DNA of 64,000 nt from Flaviaestuariibacter flavus. Its GTDB lineage: Bacteria; Bacteroidota; Bacteroidia; Chitinophagales; Chitinophagaceae. Below, piece after piece: positions 50,510 to 58,908 of the stretch. Within the stretch, counting starts at the first letter, position 1; each line of letters opens with the position of its first letter. A program made the translations under genes and the position numbers. The DNA lies in assembly GCF_004337505.1 (NCBI RefSeq), contig NZ_SJZI01000050.1, positions 62,001 to 126,000 on the forward strand, written 5' to 3'. The notes beneath the pieces are model-generated. The model saw nothing but the letters and a program-made list of their open reading frames with translations, did no database searches and was not told the DNA's origin.

Positions 50510-52891
50510 TTAGAAACCTTTCTTCTCGCCGGCTTTCTGCATCGGGTTGATACCGGTGCTCTGGCCGCGGGCTGCGCCCTGCTTCTGCTTGAACATCTGG
50601 AAGCGGGTCGGCTCGGGGATAGGGTTGCCGTAGGTGTTGTTGCTCTCGTCGATGTCGGCGGTCTCGCGGTTGGGGTCCAGCTTGATGCCGGTTACGCGCT
50701 TGTCCTTCATAAAAAACTTGGTGACCTTGCCTTCGTTGAGGCGCCATACCTGGGCGGGGATGCGGTCGATCTCCTTGGTGCCGTCCTCGAAAGTCCACTC
50801 CACGATGATAGGCATCACGAGGCCGCCCTTGTTGGAGAAGGAAAGCTCGTAGAAGTGTTTGTCACCAAACTTCTGGGCCGAAGCCGCGTCAACGGCTTCC
50901 ACCGAAGCATTCTGGGGCACGCGGTAGCGGGCGGTGTCCACGGGCTCGAGGCCGCGGTCGTAGCGCCAGTAGAAATCGCGCAGCGAGGTGTCGGCGTCCG
51001 TCCGGAACTTGATGCTCGGGTCCTGGCGGTTGCGCTGCTTCGAGATGTCGTCGTATGCGGGCACCTGGGGCTTGGGCAGGGTCGCCATACGAACGGTGTC
51101 GCGCATGAAGGGCGAGTTGCTGCCGGCTTCCACCTTGGCGTATTTCACGCTGTCGATGGAGATATCAGTGGCATCAGTGCTGTAGAACCAGCCGCGCCAG
51201 AACCAGTCGAGGTCTTCGGCGGAGGCGTCTTCCATGGTGCGGAAGAAGTCGGCCGGCTCGGGGTGCTTGAAGGCCCAGCGGCGGGCGTACTCCTTGAAGG
51301 CATAGTCGAACAGCTCGCGGCCCATAATTGTCTCGCGCAGGATGTTGAGGCCGGTAGCGGGCTTGGTGTAAGCGTTGGGGCCGAAGCCGACGATGTTCTC
51401 CGAGTTGGTCATGATGGGCTCCAGCTGGTTTTTGGGGAGCTTCATGTAGTCGGTGATCGTCCAGGCCGGGCCGCCGCGGGTGGGGAACTTGTTGTCCCAC
51501 AGTTCTTCGGTGAGGTATTCAACAAAGGAGTTGAGGCCTTCGTCCATCCAGCTCCACTGGCGCTCGTCGGAGTTGATGATCATCGGGAAGAAGTTGTGGC
51601 CCACTTCGTGGATCACCACGCCGAGCATGCCATTCTTCGTCGTCTCCGAATACGTGCCGTCCTTCTCGGTGCGGCCGTAGTTGAAGCAGATCATGGGGTA
51701 TTCCATACCGTTGGCGGCTTCCACCGACTGGGCAACGGGGTAGGGGTAGGGGATGGTGAACTTCGAGTAGGTCTTGATGGTGTGTGCCACGGCCTTGCTC
51801 GAGTACTTGCGGTACAGGCTGTAGGCTTCCTTGCCGTACTGGCTCATGCACATTACCTTTTTGCCTTCCACGTTGGCGGCAAGGGCGTCCCATACGAACT
51901 TGCGGGAAGAGCCCCAGGCAAAGTCGCGTACGTTGTCGGCTTTGAAGATCCAGGTCTTCGTGTTCTTCGCTTTTTTCATTTCCGCGGCCTTGGCCTCGGC
52001 CAGGGTCACGATCTCAACAGGCTCGGAAGATGTCTGGGCTTTCTGCCAGCGGCCATACTGGGCGGGCGTCAGCACCTGCTGCAGGTTCTGGCACAGGCCG
52101 GTGCCGGCAACCACGTGGTCGGCCGGAACGGTCATCTGCACCTTGAAGTTGCCGAAGGAGAGGGCAAACTCGCCGCGGCCGGTGAACTGGTGGTTCTGCC
52201 AGCCCTGGAAGTCGCTGTACACGCAAAGGCGGGGATACCACTGGGTGATGGTGAAAATATGGTTGCCGTCTTCGGGGAAGAATTCGTAGCCACCGCGGCC
52301 GCCCATGGAGATGCGGTCGGGTATCTTGTAATTCCAGTCGCAGTTGAAGACGAATTTCTGGCCCGGCTTCACGGGTGCCGGCAGCTCCACGCGCATCATC
52401 GTTTTGTTGATGGTGTACCTGAGGGCTTTGCCGGTGGCGTCGGTGAGCTTTACGATGTTGACGCCGTAGCCGTTATCCTGCTTTGCTTTCTCCAGGTTTT
52501 CGAACTGGGCCACCGAAGTCTGGCGGGGCATGCCCGAGGAGTTCTGGTAGCCCGCGTTCTTCGTGGAGCTGTGCTCGTTTTCATCGAGCTGCAGCCAGAT
52601 GAAGGTGAGCTCATTGGGTGAGTTGTTGAAATAGGTTACGGTCTCGGAGCCGCTGAGGCGCAGGGCGGGCTCGTCGAGGGTGGCCTTGATGTCGTAGTCG
52701 ACGCGCTGCTGCCAGTACTTGGGACCCGGCGCGCCGCTGGCCGTGCGGTATTCGTTGGGTGTGGGCAGAATGCCACCGAGCTGCTCGAACTTGTTCCCGT
52801 GGTTGGAGCCCGGGTTGTTCTGCGAGTTCTGGGCACAAAGAAAGCTGCCGGCTACCAGCTGAACGCTGCAAGCTAGAAGAAGCTTTTTCAT
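50510..52891 (-). CDS. M1-family zinc metallopeptidase, exported
   Basis: The 793-residue protein has a signal peptide (LLLACSVQLVAGSFLCAQ), an M1 N-terminal beta domain (about 50-270) and a gluzincin catalytic domain. The zinc site is VVIHEVGHNFFP plus the downstream glutamate in WMDEGLNSFVEYL (HExxH-18-E). It lacks a clear GAMEN motif, the matching place reading VEAANGMEYPMICF. The C-terminal 200 residues form a beta-rich domain. It should cut peptides in the periplasm or outside. A long opposite-strand frame is a shadow. Confidence 0.93.
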   Translation of the reverse strand: MKKLLLACSVQLVAGSFLCAQNSQNNPGSNHGNKFEQLGGILPTPNEYRTASGAPGPKYWQQRVDYDIKATLDEPALRLSGSETVTYFNNSPNELTFIWLQLDENEHSSTKNAGYQNSSGMPRQTSVAQFENLEKAKQDNGYGVNIVKLTDATGKALRYTINKTMMRVELPAPVKPGQKFVFNCDWNYKIPDRISMGGRGGYEFFPEDGNHIFTITQWYPRLCVYSDFQGWQNHQFTGRGEFALSFGNFKVQMTVPADHVVAGTGLCQNLQQVLTPAQYGRWQKAQTSSEPVEIVTLAEAKAAEMKKAKNTKTWIFKADNVRDFAWGSSRKFVWDALAANVEGKKVMCMSQYGKEAYSLYRKYSSKAVAHTIKTYSKFTIPYPYPVAQSVEAANGMEYPMICFNYGRTEKDGTYSETTKNGMLGVVIHEVGHNFFPMIINSDERQWSWMDEGLNSFVEYLTEELWDNKFPTRGGPAWTITDYMKLPKNQLEPIMTNSENIVGFGPNAYTKPATGLNILRETIMGRELFDYAFKEYARRWAFKHPEPADFFRTMEDASAEDLDWFWRGWFYSTDATDISIDSVKYAKVEAGSNSPFMRDTVRMATLPKPQVPAYDDISKQRNRQDPSIKFRTDADTSLRDFYWRYDRGLEPVDTARYRVPQNASVEAVDAASAQKFGDKHFYELSFSNKGGLVMPIIVEWTFEDGTKEIDRIPAQVWRLNEGKVTKFFMKDKRVTGIKLDPNRETADIDESNNTYGNPIPEPTRFQMFKQKQGAARGQSTGINPMQKAGEKKGF

Positions 52892-52917
52892 GTTGATCTA
52901 TTGTGTTTTTTAAGTGA

Positions 52918-53493
52918 CTAAGGGAGACGCTCAAGCGCCATTTTCAAAGCTAAGCCAAAAACCCCGGCTGAAACAAAGAGCACCCATTCGCGGCGCGGCA
53001 CCCGGAGGCGCTCCACGAAAAGCCAGGAAAGCAGCAGCACCACGCCCACCACCACGATCTGCCCGGCCTCCAGGCCCACGTTGAAGCCGAAAAGGCTCCA
53101 GCCCATGCTCTGTCCTTTTGCCAGCAGGAAGCGGAGCGTGTTGGCGAAGCCGAGGCCGTGTATGAGCCCGAAAACGAGGGCGAGCGCATAGTTGATACGC
53201 AGCAGTCGCGGGGTGAAATCCTTCCGGAACAGGTTGCTCGCCGCCGTAAACACGATGGTGCAGGGGATGAGAAACTCCACCCAGGCAGACGGAACATCCA
53301 GCACGTTGAAAACGCTCAGCCCAAGGGTGACGGAATGTCCGATGGTGAAGGCCGTCACCAGTACCAGCACCTGGCGCCAGTCGCGCAGCAGGTACACTGC
53401 CGACAGCACCCAGACGAAAAGCAGGTGGTCCAGCGCGTCAATACTCATGATATGTTCCCATCCCAGCTGGAAATAAAACCCGAAATCGCCCAT
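52918..53493 (-). CDS. HupE/UreJ-family membrane protein
   Basis: The 191-residue protein has about six hydrophobic helices and the family's N-terminal histidine motif, GWEHIMSIDALDHLLFVWVLS, plus VTAFTIGHSVTLGLS. HupE/UreJ proteins import nickel or cobalt, or serve as second-hand permeases; in Bacteroidota many members lack a metal-enzyme context, as here. It is divergent from the DUF6702-like gene, 84 bp apart. It lies just upstream of the M1 peptidase on the same strand with a 26-bp gap. Confidence 0.88.
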   Translation of the reverse strand: MGDFGFYFQLGWEHIMSIDALDHLLFVWVLSAVYLLRDWRQVLVLVTAFTIGHSVTLGLSVFNVLDVPSAWVEFLIPCTIVFTAASNLFRKDFTPRLLRINYALALVFGLIHGLGFANTLRFLLAKGQSMGWSLFGFNVGLEAGQIVVVGVVLLLSWLFVERLRVPRREWVLFVSAGVFGLALKMALERLP

Positions 53494-53577
53494 GTAGGTG
53501 TTTTGCCTTTTAACGTTTTTCAGCAGAGCCGGTCCAAAATAATCCAGAGTTTTGCAGCAAGCAAAAATAATCCGTCA

Positions 53578-54063
53578 ATGGCGCTCCTGTCGTTTAAATG
53601 GTTCCTTCCGCTCCTTGCGTCTTTTTTCCATCCGTTCTATGTTTCGGTGACCGAGATCACGCACAACGCCCGGGAAAAAGAATACGAGATCTCCTGTAAG
53701 ATGTTCGCGGAAGACCTTGAGCAAACGCTCAGGAAGCAGCATAAATTGTCCGTGGATCTTTCCTCCGATGCGCAGCATGCGCAGAACGACAAGCTGGTGG
53801 CTGCCTACATGCAGGCGCACCTGGCGGTGAGCGCCGACGGCAAGGCGCTGAAGCTGCACTACCTGGGTTTCGAGCGCGACAAGGAAGCGGTCTGGTGCTA
53901 CTTCGATGTGCCCGGTGATGCCCCGAAGAAGGTAGACGTGCAGACATCGATCCTCCACGACTTCACCGAAAAGCAGATCAACATCGTCCATGTGTCGGTA
54001 TACGGCAAGCGTCAAAGCCAGAAGATCGACTACCCGAACAGGGGGGCGAGCTTTAACTTTTAA
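53578..54063 (+). CDS. DUF6702-like protein
   Basis: Start ATG 53578 (MALLSFKWFLPLLASFFHPF) gives 161 residues with a signal peptide ending near SFFHPFYVSVTEI. The pattern HPFYVSVTEITHNAREKEYEISCKMFAEDLE is the hallmark of a Bacteroidota family often found beside HupE/UreJ genes. The function is unknown; the protein should be periplasmic. Here it is divergent from hupE, which supports a link. Its terminator hairpin touches the GIY-YIG unit. Confidence 0.8.
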   Translation: MALLSFKWFLPLLASFFHPFYVSVTEITHNAREKEYEISCKMFAEDLEQTLRKQHKLSVDLSSDAQHAQNDKLVAAYMQAHLAVSADGKALKLHYLGFERDKEAVWCYFDVPGDAPKKVDVQTSILHDFTEKQINIVHVSVYGKRQSQKIDYPNRGASFNF

Positions 54064-54080
54064 TCGCGCACGCGCTCGCA

Positions 54081-54106
54081 CAAGAGGGCCGCTTGCGGCC
54101 CTCTTG
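54081..54106 (+). terminator. Hairpin after the DUF6702-like gene, flush with the GIY-YIG unit
   Basis: A 12-bp perfect stem (CAAGAGGGCCGC / GCGGCCCTCTTG) has a 2-base loop. Its last base is the first base of the left inverted repeat of the unit. Confidence 0.75.
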
Positions 54107-54671
54107 TCATCCTGAGCGTAGCGAAGGATCTGAGGATCCGGGCTTAGTGAATGACCACAACCATTCGAAAGCTCCCGGCCGAAAAGCGCTATCGCAACGG
54201 GTGCGCATCCTGGGGCGGCCAGTGCGGAAAGAACCGGGTGTTGAGAAAATCAAGTCCGGGATTTATTTGCGCGATCAGCTTCATTTTCTTCGCCCTCGTC
54301 CAGCCCTTCAATTCTTTCTCCCGCCGTATGGCGTTCAGTACATACCGGCTCGTTTCGTAATAGAGCAGGTAATGAACCCCATATCTTGCGGTAAACCCGC
54401 TAACACCGAGATAATGTTCCACCAGGCGCGCCTTGAGATTGTTGGTGATACCGATGTACAACACCGAGCGCAATGCATTGGTCAGGATGTATGTATAATA
54501 ACAGCGTTGTGGCATTGAGTAAAGCTCTAACGCCTCATACTCCTCACCATGATGTTTTCACCAGCATCTGGTGTTTTTTTCCTGCTGGCAACGATTTTCC
54601 GTTGCAAAGTCTCTCTGCTTTCGGGCTTTTCCTGATTGGTAGCTCAGATCCTTCGCTACGCTCAGGATGAC
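54106..54671. mobile_element. 566-bp unit with perfect 28-bp inverted ends around a GIY-YIG gene
   Basis: The left end 54106-54133 and right end 54644-54671 are perfect inverted repeats beginning GTCATCCTGAGCGTAGCG and ending GGATCTGA. The only gene inside is a small GIY-YIG nuclease on the minus strand. The interior is lower in GC than its neighbours. A hairpin abuts each end outside. It sits between two convergent genes. The layout is that of a small transposon-like element, but no target duplication is evident and movement is not proven. Confidence 0.6.
54189..54515 (-). CDS. Small GIY-YIG nuclease-family protein
   Basis: The 108-residue protein is one GIY-YIG domain: YYTYILTNALRSVLYIGITN carries the two namesake strands (YTYIL, LYIGI). 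The catalytic Arg is in NNLKARLVEHYLG, and the metal-binding Glu in AIRREKELKGWTRAKKMKLI. It belongs to the UvrC-N-terminal-like single-domain group common in Bacteroidota. It should nick or cut DNA. It lies inside the 28-bp inverted repeats, so a role in moving or maintaining the unit is a reasonable inference. Confidence 0.92.
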   Translation of the reverse strand: MPQRCYYTYILTNALRSVLYIGITNNLKARLVEHYLGVSGFTARYGVHYLLYYETSRYVLNAIRREKELKGWTRAKKMKLIAQINPGLDFLNTRFFPHWPPQDAHPLR

Positions 54672-54697
54672 AAAAGGACCGCGGTGCGGTCCTTTTG
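54671..54697 (-). terminator. Hairpin after the CNNM/CorC gene, flush with the GIY-YIG unit
   Basis: A 12-bp perfect stem (CAAAAGGACCGC / GCGGTCCTTTTG) has a 3-base loop. It terminates the minus-strand CNNM/CorC gene and abuts the right end of the unit. Confidence 0.75.
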
Positions 54698-54712
54698 TGC
54701 TCAAACTATGGC

Positions 54713-56020
54713 TTATTCCTCTACTTCGCTCTCTTCCGGCGGTAGCTCCGCCTTCACCAGCACTTTGTCGATGCGGTGGCCGTCCATGTCGATGATCTCG
54801 ATGTGAAAGATCTTCCATTCGAGGGTGTCGCCGGTATGAGGGATGCGCTCCAGCTCGTGGAGGATGCAGCCGGCAAGCGTATCAAACTGGTACTCGTCGT
54901 CGAGGTATTCGGTTTTGTCGAAGTAGGAGAGGAAGTCGTAAAAGTTGATCTGGGCATCCACCAGGTAGGTGCCGTCCTCGCGGGCCACGATCTCGTAGTC
55001 TTCCACGTCGTCGGTATCGGGGATGTCGCCGATGATGGCTTCCATGATATCGGTGAGCGTGATCATGCCCAGCACGGAGCCGTATTCGTCTACGATGAAA
55101 GCCGCGTAGTTCTTGGTGGCGCGCAGCTTCTCCATCACCTGGTAAGCGGAGTTGTTATTGGGTACAAACAGGGCGGGCTTCATGATCGAGCGCAGGTGCG
55201 TCAGGTCGGTAAGGTCGGCGGCTACGTACAGGTCCTTGATGGAAACGATGCCTTTCATGTTGTCGACGTCGCCCTCGCAAACGGGGTAGATGGAATGCGG
55301 TTCGGCGATGATCCGCTCGCGCACCTGCAGCGTTACGTCGGTCAGGTCGAAGCAGGCCATGTCGCTGCGGTGGGTCATCAGGGAAGTGATGTTGCGGTCG
55401 CCGAGGTGGAAGATGCGCTCGATCATTTCGCGCTCCTCTTCCTCGATGGTGCCCGCTTCGCTGCCTTCGGTGATGATGGCCTTGATCTCTTCTTCCGTCA
55501 CCGTGTCGTCCGACACCGTGCGGATGTTGAATATGCGGAAGAACGAGTTGGACGTCTTGTTCAGAATCCACACAAAGGGGTGTGTGATCTTGGCGAAGAT
55601 CCGCATCGGGGCAGCCATCATCTTGGCGATGCGCTCGGCACGCTGCAGGCCGATGCGCTTCGGGATGAGCTCGCCGAACACGATCGAAAGAAAGGTTACC
55701 AGTATTACCACAAGGGTGGTGGACAGGCCTTTGGCATAGGGGCGGAGGCTATCGAAGCGTTCGAAAAACGGTTCGATGTAGGCACCGAATTTCTCACCGG
55801 AGTACACACCGGTCAGGATCGCTATCAGGGTAATACCGATCTGGGCGGCGGAGAGAAAAATTTCGGGGTTTTGAGAAAGGTCAAGGGCCGAGCGGGCACG
55901 GTCATCTCCTTTGTCGGCCATCACTTCAAGACGTGCCTTCTTTACAGAAACCAGGGCGATCTCCGACATCACAAAAAGTCCATTCAGTAAGATCAGTCCC
56001 AGCAATATAAATACTTCCAT
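54713..56020 (-). CDS. CNNM/CorC (HlyC-like) transporter-associated protein
   Basis: The 435-residue protein has a DUF21 membrane domain (about 1-190; ILLGLILLNGLFVMSEIALVSVKKARLE), a CBS pair (about 205-330; MTHRSDMACFDLTD, ALFVPNNNSAYQVMEKLRA) and a C-terminal CorC/HlyC domain (about 345-425; YLVDAQINFYDFLSYF). This is the hemolysin-family or CNNM layout now linked to Mg2+/Co2+ efflux. The last residues are acidic. It ends next to the GIY-YIG unit and is divergent from the LTA-synthase-like gene. Confidence 0.94.
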   Translation of the reverse strand: MEVFILLGLILLNGLFVMSEIALVSVKKARLEVMADKGDDRARSALDLSQNPEIFLSAAQIGITLIAILTGVYSGEKFGAYIEPFFERFDSLRPYAKGLSTTLVVILVTFLSIVFGELIPKRIGLQRAERIAKMMAAPMRIFAKITHPFVWILNKTSNSFFRIFNIRTVSDDTVTEEEIKAIITEGSEAGTIEEEEREMIERIFHLGDRNITSLMTHRSDMACFDLTDVTLQVRERIIAEPHSIYPVCEGDVDNMKGIVSIKDLYVAADLTDLTHLRSIMKPALFVPNNNSAYQVMEKLRATKNYAAFIVDEYGSVLGMITLTDIMEAIIGDIPDTDDVEDYEIVAREDGTYLVDAQINFYDFLSYFDKTEYLDDEYQFDTLAGCILHELERIPHTGDTLEWKIFHIEIIDMDGHRIDKVLVKAELPPEESEVEE

Positions 56021-56080
56021 CTACAGGTCTTCGGTTGTTTATCGGGGTAAAGCTATCACTTTTTGGGCCAAAGGGGGACC

Positions 56081-56140
56081 CAGCTCAGCGGCAATCATCC
56101 CCCGAAAGGGGCCGTTTATCGGAATTCAGCTCAGCGGCAA
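56081..56140. repeat. Direct repeat CAGCTCAGCGGCAA
   Basis: The 14-mer occurs at 56081-56094 and 56127-56140 in the gap upstream of the LTA-synthase-like gene, with a CCCCGAAAGGGG hairpin between. Its role is unknown. Confidence 0.6.
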
Positions 56141-56185
56141 CGCTTTTTAGGGGAAATTTGCCGTCCGCCAACATAGTCTGCATTT

Positions 56186-58156
56186 ATGCTCGCCCGAACC
56201 CGTCTTCCTAAAACCCTGCTCTGGGTCACCCAGCTGCTGTTTATCTACGTCGGCCTGTTTACGGCCATGCGCGTGCTCCTTTTGCTGCTCTTCGGCCCGC
56301 AGGGCGAGCGGATCGGCGACCTGCTGCCTTCCTTTTTCCTGGGGCTCCGCTACGACCTCCGCTGGATCAGCGCCCTGCTGCTGCCCATCGTGCTGCTGAG
56401 CCTCATGCCGCGCCTGTCGCCCTTTTACGCGGCACGCAACAGCCGGGCTTGGACCTGGTACCTGGCCTTCGCCACGCTCTTCGTCGTCTTTTTCTTCGCG
56501 GCCGATTTCGGTTGCTTTGCCTACAACAACACCCGCCTCAATGCTTCGGCGCTCAACTTCGCCGAAGACCCGGGCATCTCGGCCCGTATGCTCTGGCAAT
56601 CTTACCCCATTCTCTGGATGGTGGCGGGGCTCGCGCTCGTGGTGCTGCTGCTCCGCTGGGTATTTCGCCGCACGCATAGCTATGTAGACGTGCGCACCGC
56701 GGCCAAAGAGGCGCCCGACCGCCGCCGTTTTGTGCTTTGCTTTGCCCTGCTGCTCGGCTTCTGGGCCTGGGGCGGTGTTACCGGACCGCTGCGCTGGAAA
56801 GATGCCTTTGGCCTGCAGGATTCTTTCCGCGCCTACCTGGCTCTCAACCCGCTGCAAAATTTCTTTACCACCCTGCGCTTCCGCAAGCCGCAGGCCAGCG
56901 AGACGGAAGCCCGCCGCTATGCCGCCGACCTGCGGGGCTGGATGGGATTGCCGGGCGATGGCGTGGACTACCGCCGCACCGTAACGCCGGCCGCTCCGTC
57001 GCAAAGGCCCAACGTGGTGCTGGTGCTCTGCGAGTCGTTCAGCATGTACAAAAGCAGCATGAGCGGCAACCCGCTCGGCACCACGCCTTATTTCGATTCG
57101 CTCGCCCGTGGCGGTGTCTTTTTCGACCGCTGCTTCTCCCCGCATTTCTCCACCGCCCGCGGGCTCTTCGCCACGCTCACCGGAATTCCCGACGTGCAGC
57201 TGTCCAAGTTCTCCACCCGCAACGAGGCCGCCCTCGACCAGCATATCATCTTCAACGATTTCGAGGGTTACAAAAAGCTTTATTTCCTCGGCGGCGACCC
57301 GGGCTTCAACAATTTTTCCGGTATCCTGCGCAATATCCAGGGGCTCCAAATGCACACCGAAAACCAGTTTGCGCAGACGCCGGTCGACGTCTGGGGTATT
57401 TCCGACAAAGACCTTTTCCTGAATGCCGCCGCTACGCTGTCGCGGCAGGAAGGACCTTTTGTAGCCCTGATCCAGACAGCCGACAACCACCGACCTTTTA
57501 CCATTCCCGAAAAGGAGCGCGCCTTCCGGCCCCGGGCAGTACACCCCGATACCCTGAAGAAATACGGGTTTGAGTCGCTGGCTGAATACAATGCCTTCCG
57601 TTATGCCGACCACAACATCGGCACCTTTATGGAAGCCGCCCGCCGGCAGCCCTGGTTTGCCAACACCATCTTCGTCTTCGTGGGCGACCATGGTGTGTCG
57701 GGCAACGCACAGGAGATCTACGGGGATGTGTGGACCCGCGAGCGGCTCACCGACGAGCACGTGCCGCTGCTGTTTTATGCGCCCGCCATCCTGCAGGCGC
57801 AACGACGCCACGAGGTGGTTTCCCAGATCGATGTGCTGCCCAGCATCGCCGGAATTGCAGGTATCCGCTATACCAACAGCACGCTGGGCCGCGACGTCGT
57901 GAAAGGCAACGAACGCCACTATGCCTTTACCATCCAGCACGACGAAGGCCGCATCGGCATCATCACCGATGATTTCTATTACTCCCGCAATCTCAACTTC
58001 AACCGCGAGGAGCTGCATTTTCTTCCGGGCTCCCGTATTTATACGGTCCGGCAGCAAGACTCCATCCGGCGCAGCATGGCGCCTGTGACACAGGGTATGT
58101 ATGAAACGGCCCGGTGGATGCTCCTGAATAACAAAAAGACGTACGTAAAGCATTAG
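56186..58156 (+). CDS. LTA-synthase-like membrane sulfatase-family protein
   Basis: The 656-residue protein has five N-terminal membrane helices (to about residue 205). An extracytoplasmic sulfatase/alkaline-phosphatase-fold domain starts at RPNVVLVLCESFSMYKSSMSGN. The catalytic threonine/serine is expected in FSPHFSTARGLFATLTG, and metal ligands later in QTADNHRPF and VFVGDHGVSG. In Gram-negatives, family members transfer phosphoglycerol or phosphoethanolamine to envelope lipids or glycans. The substrate is unknown here. A long opposite-strand frame is a shadow. Confidence 0.93.
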   Translation: MLARTRLPKTLLWVTQLLFIYVGLFTAMRVLLLLLFGPQGERIGDLLPSFFLGLRYDLRWISALLLPIVLLSLMPRLSPFYAARNSRAWTWYLAFATLFVVFFFAADFGCFAYNNTRLNASALNFAEDPGISARMLWQSYPILWMVAGLALVVLLLRWVFRRTHSYVDVRTAAKEAPDRRRFVLCFALLLGFWAWGGVTGPLRWKDAFGLQDSFRAYLALNPLQNFFTTLRFRKPQASETEARRYAADLRGWMGLPGDGVDYRRTVTPAAPSQRPNVVLVLCESFSMYKSSMSGNPLGTTPYFDSLARGGVFFDRCFSPHFSTARGLFATLTGIPDVQLSKFSTRNEAALDQHIIFNDFEGYKKLYFLGGDPGFNNFSGILRNIQGLQMHTENQFAQTPVDVWGISDKDLFLNAAATLSRQEGPFVALIQTADNHRPFTIPEKERAFRPRAVHPDTLKKYGFESLAEYNAFRYADHNIGTFMEAARRQPWFANTIFVFVGDHGVSGNAQEIYGDVWTRERLTDEHVPLLFYAPAILQAQRRHEVVSQIDVLPSIAGIAGIRYTNSTLGRDVVKGNERHYAFTIQHDEGRIGIITDDFYYSRNLNFNREELHFLPGSRIYTVRQQDSIRRSMAPVTQGMYETARWMLLNNKKTYVKH

Positions 58157-58170
58157 CGCAGGTCCTCGAA

Positions 58171-58361
58171 AGAGAAAGAACGCAGATCTTTTATAATCCT
58201 TATGACTTACGCAGCCTTCGGCTACGCTCAGGCTGACCACTTCGGCTACGCTGAGGCTGACAATGCCAGGGTGAGTTTGCCGAACCGTTCGAGCATGAGC
58301 AATCCTAAAAAATCATAACCCATCTGCGTATTTCGCTTGCGGAACCAGCGTTCCTTCTCTC
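58171..58361. repeat. 120-bp palindromic repeat family, copy D, with 71-bp insertion
   Basis: The ends AGAGAAAGAACGCAGAT and CCAGCGTTCCTTCTCTC and the inner TTATAATCCTTATGA and CGCTTGCGG parts match copies A and C. About 71 bp are added near the middle, including two direct copies of CTTCGGCTACGCTNAGGCTGAC (58213-58264). Confidence 0.75.
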
Positions 58362-58386
58362 CGTGAGCGGTTACTATCTTCGCGCC

Positions 58387-58827
58387 ATGGACGACGAGTT
58401 TTTCATGCGCCAGGCACTAGTGCAGGCACAGCGTGCATTCGATGAGGACGAAGTGCCGGTGGGTGCCGTTGTGGTGTTGGGGGGGAAGATCATTTCACGG
58501 GGTTATAACCAGGTGGAGCGGCTCAATGATTGTACGGCGCATGCCGAGATCATCGCACTGACTTCCGCTTTTTCCTACCTGGGCAGCAAATACCTGCCGG
58601 AGGCGACATTGTATGTAACGGTAGAGCCCTGCCTTATGTGCGCCGGTGCATTGTATTGGAGCAAGATCGGGCGGATCGTTTTCGGCACCACCGACGAGAA
58701 GAACGGGCACCACCGGGTTACTGGCCCTAATTCGCCTTTTCATCCAAAGACCGTGGTGGAATACGGGGTGCTGGCTGAAGACAGCCGGGCGCTGATGAAG
58801 TCTTTTTTCGCCCGTAAACGCGGCTGA
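58387..58827 (+). CDS. tadA: tRNA-specific adenosine deaminase / nucleoside deaminase
   Basis: Start ATG 58387 (MDDEFFMRQALVQAQRAFDE) gives 146 residues. The zinc site is complete: CTAHAEIIAL (H-A-E) and VEPCLMCAGALYWSKI (P-C-x2-C). Sequence and length fit TadA, which makes inosine at tRNA-Arg position 34; a guanine deaminase is less likely. A TATCTTCG box ends 4 nt before the start. It stands between repeat copy D and a sensor kinase gene. Confidence 0.94.
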   Translation: MDDEFFMRQALVQAQRAFDEDEVPVGAVVVLGGKIISRGYNQVERLNDCTAHAEIIALTSAFSYLGSKYLPEATLYVTVEPCLMCAGALYWSKIGRIVFGTTDEKNGHHRVTGPNSPFHPKTVVEYGVLAEDSRALMKSFFARKRG

Positions 58828-58893
58828 GCTGGCCCGGTTCTTTGAAGCGAATTCGCCCAATTAGGCCACCCGGGCTTATTTTTGGGCTTCCCT

Positions 58894-58901
58894 TAGCTTT
58901 G
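58894..58901 (+). promoter_or_regulatory. -7 box (TAGCTTTG) of the sensor kinase gene
   Basis: A perfect TAnnTTTG match is 7 nt before the start codon; a second (TATTTTTG) lies at 58877-58884. Confidence 0.5.
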
Positions 58902-58908
58902 AAACCCA

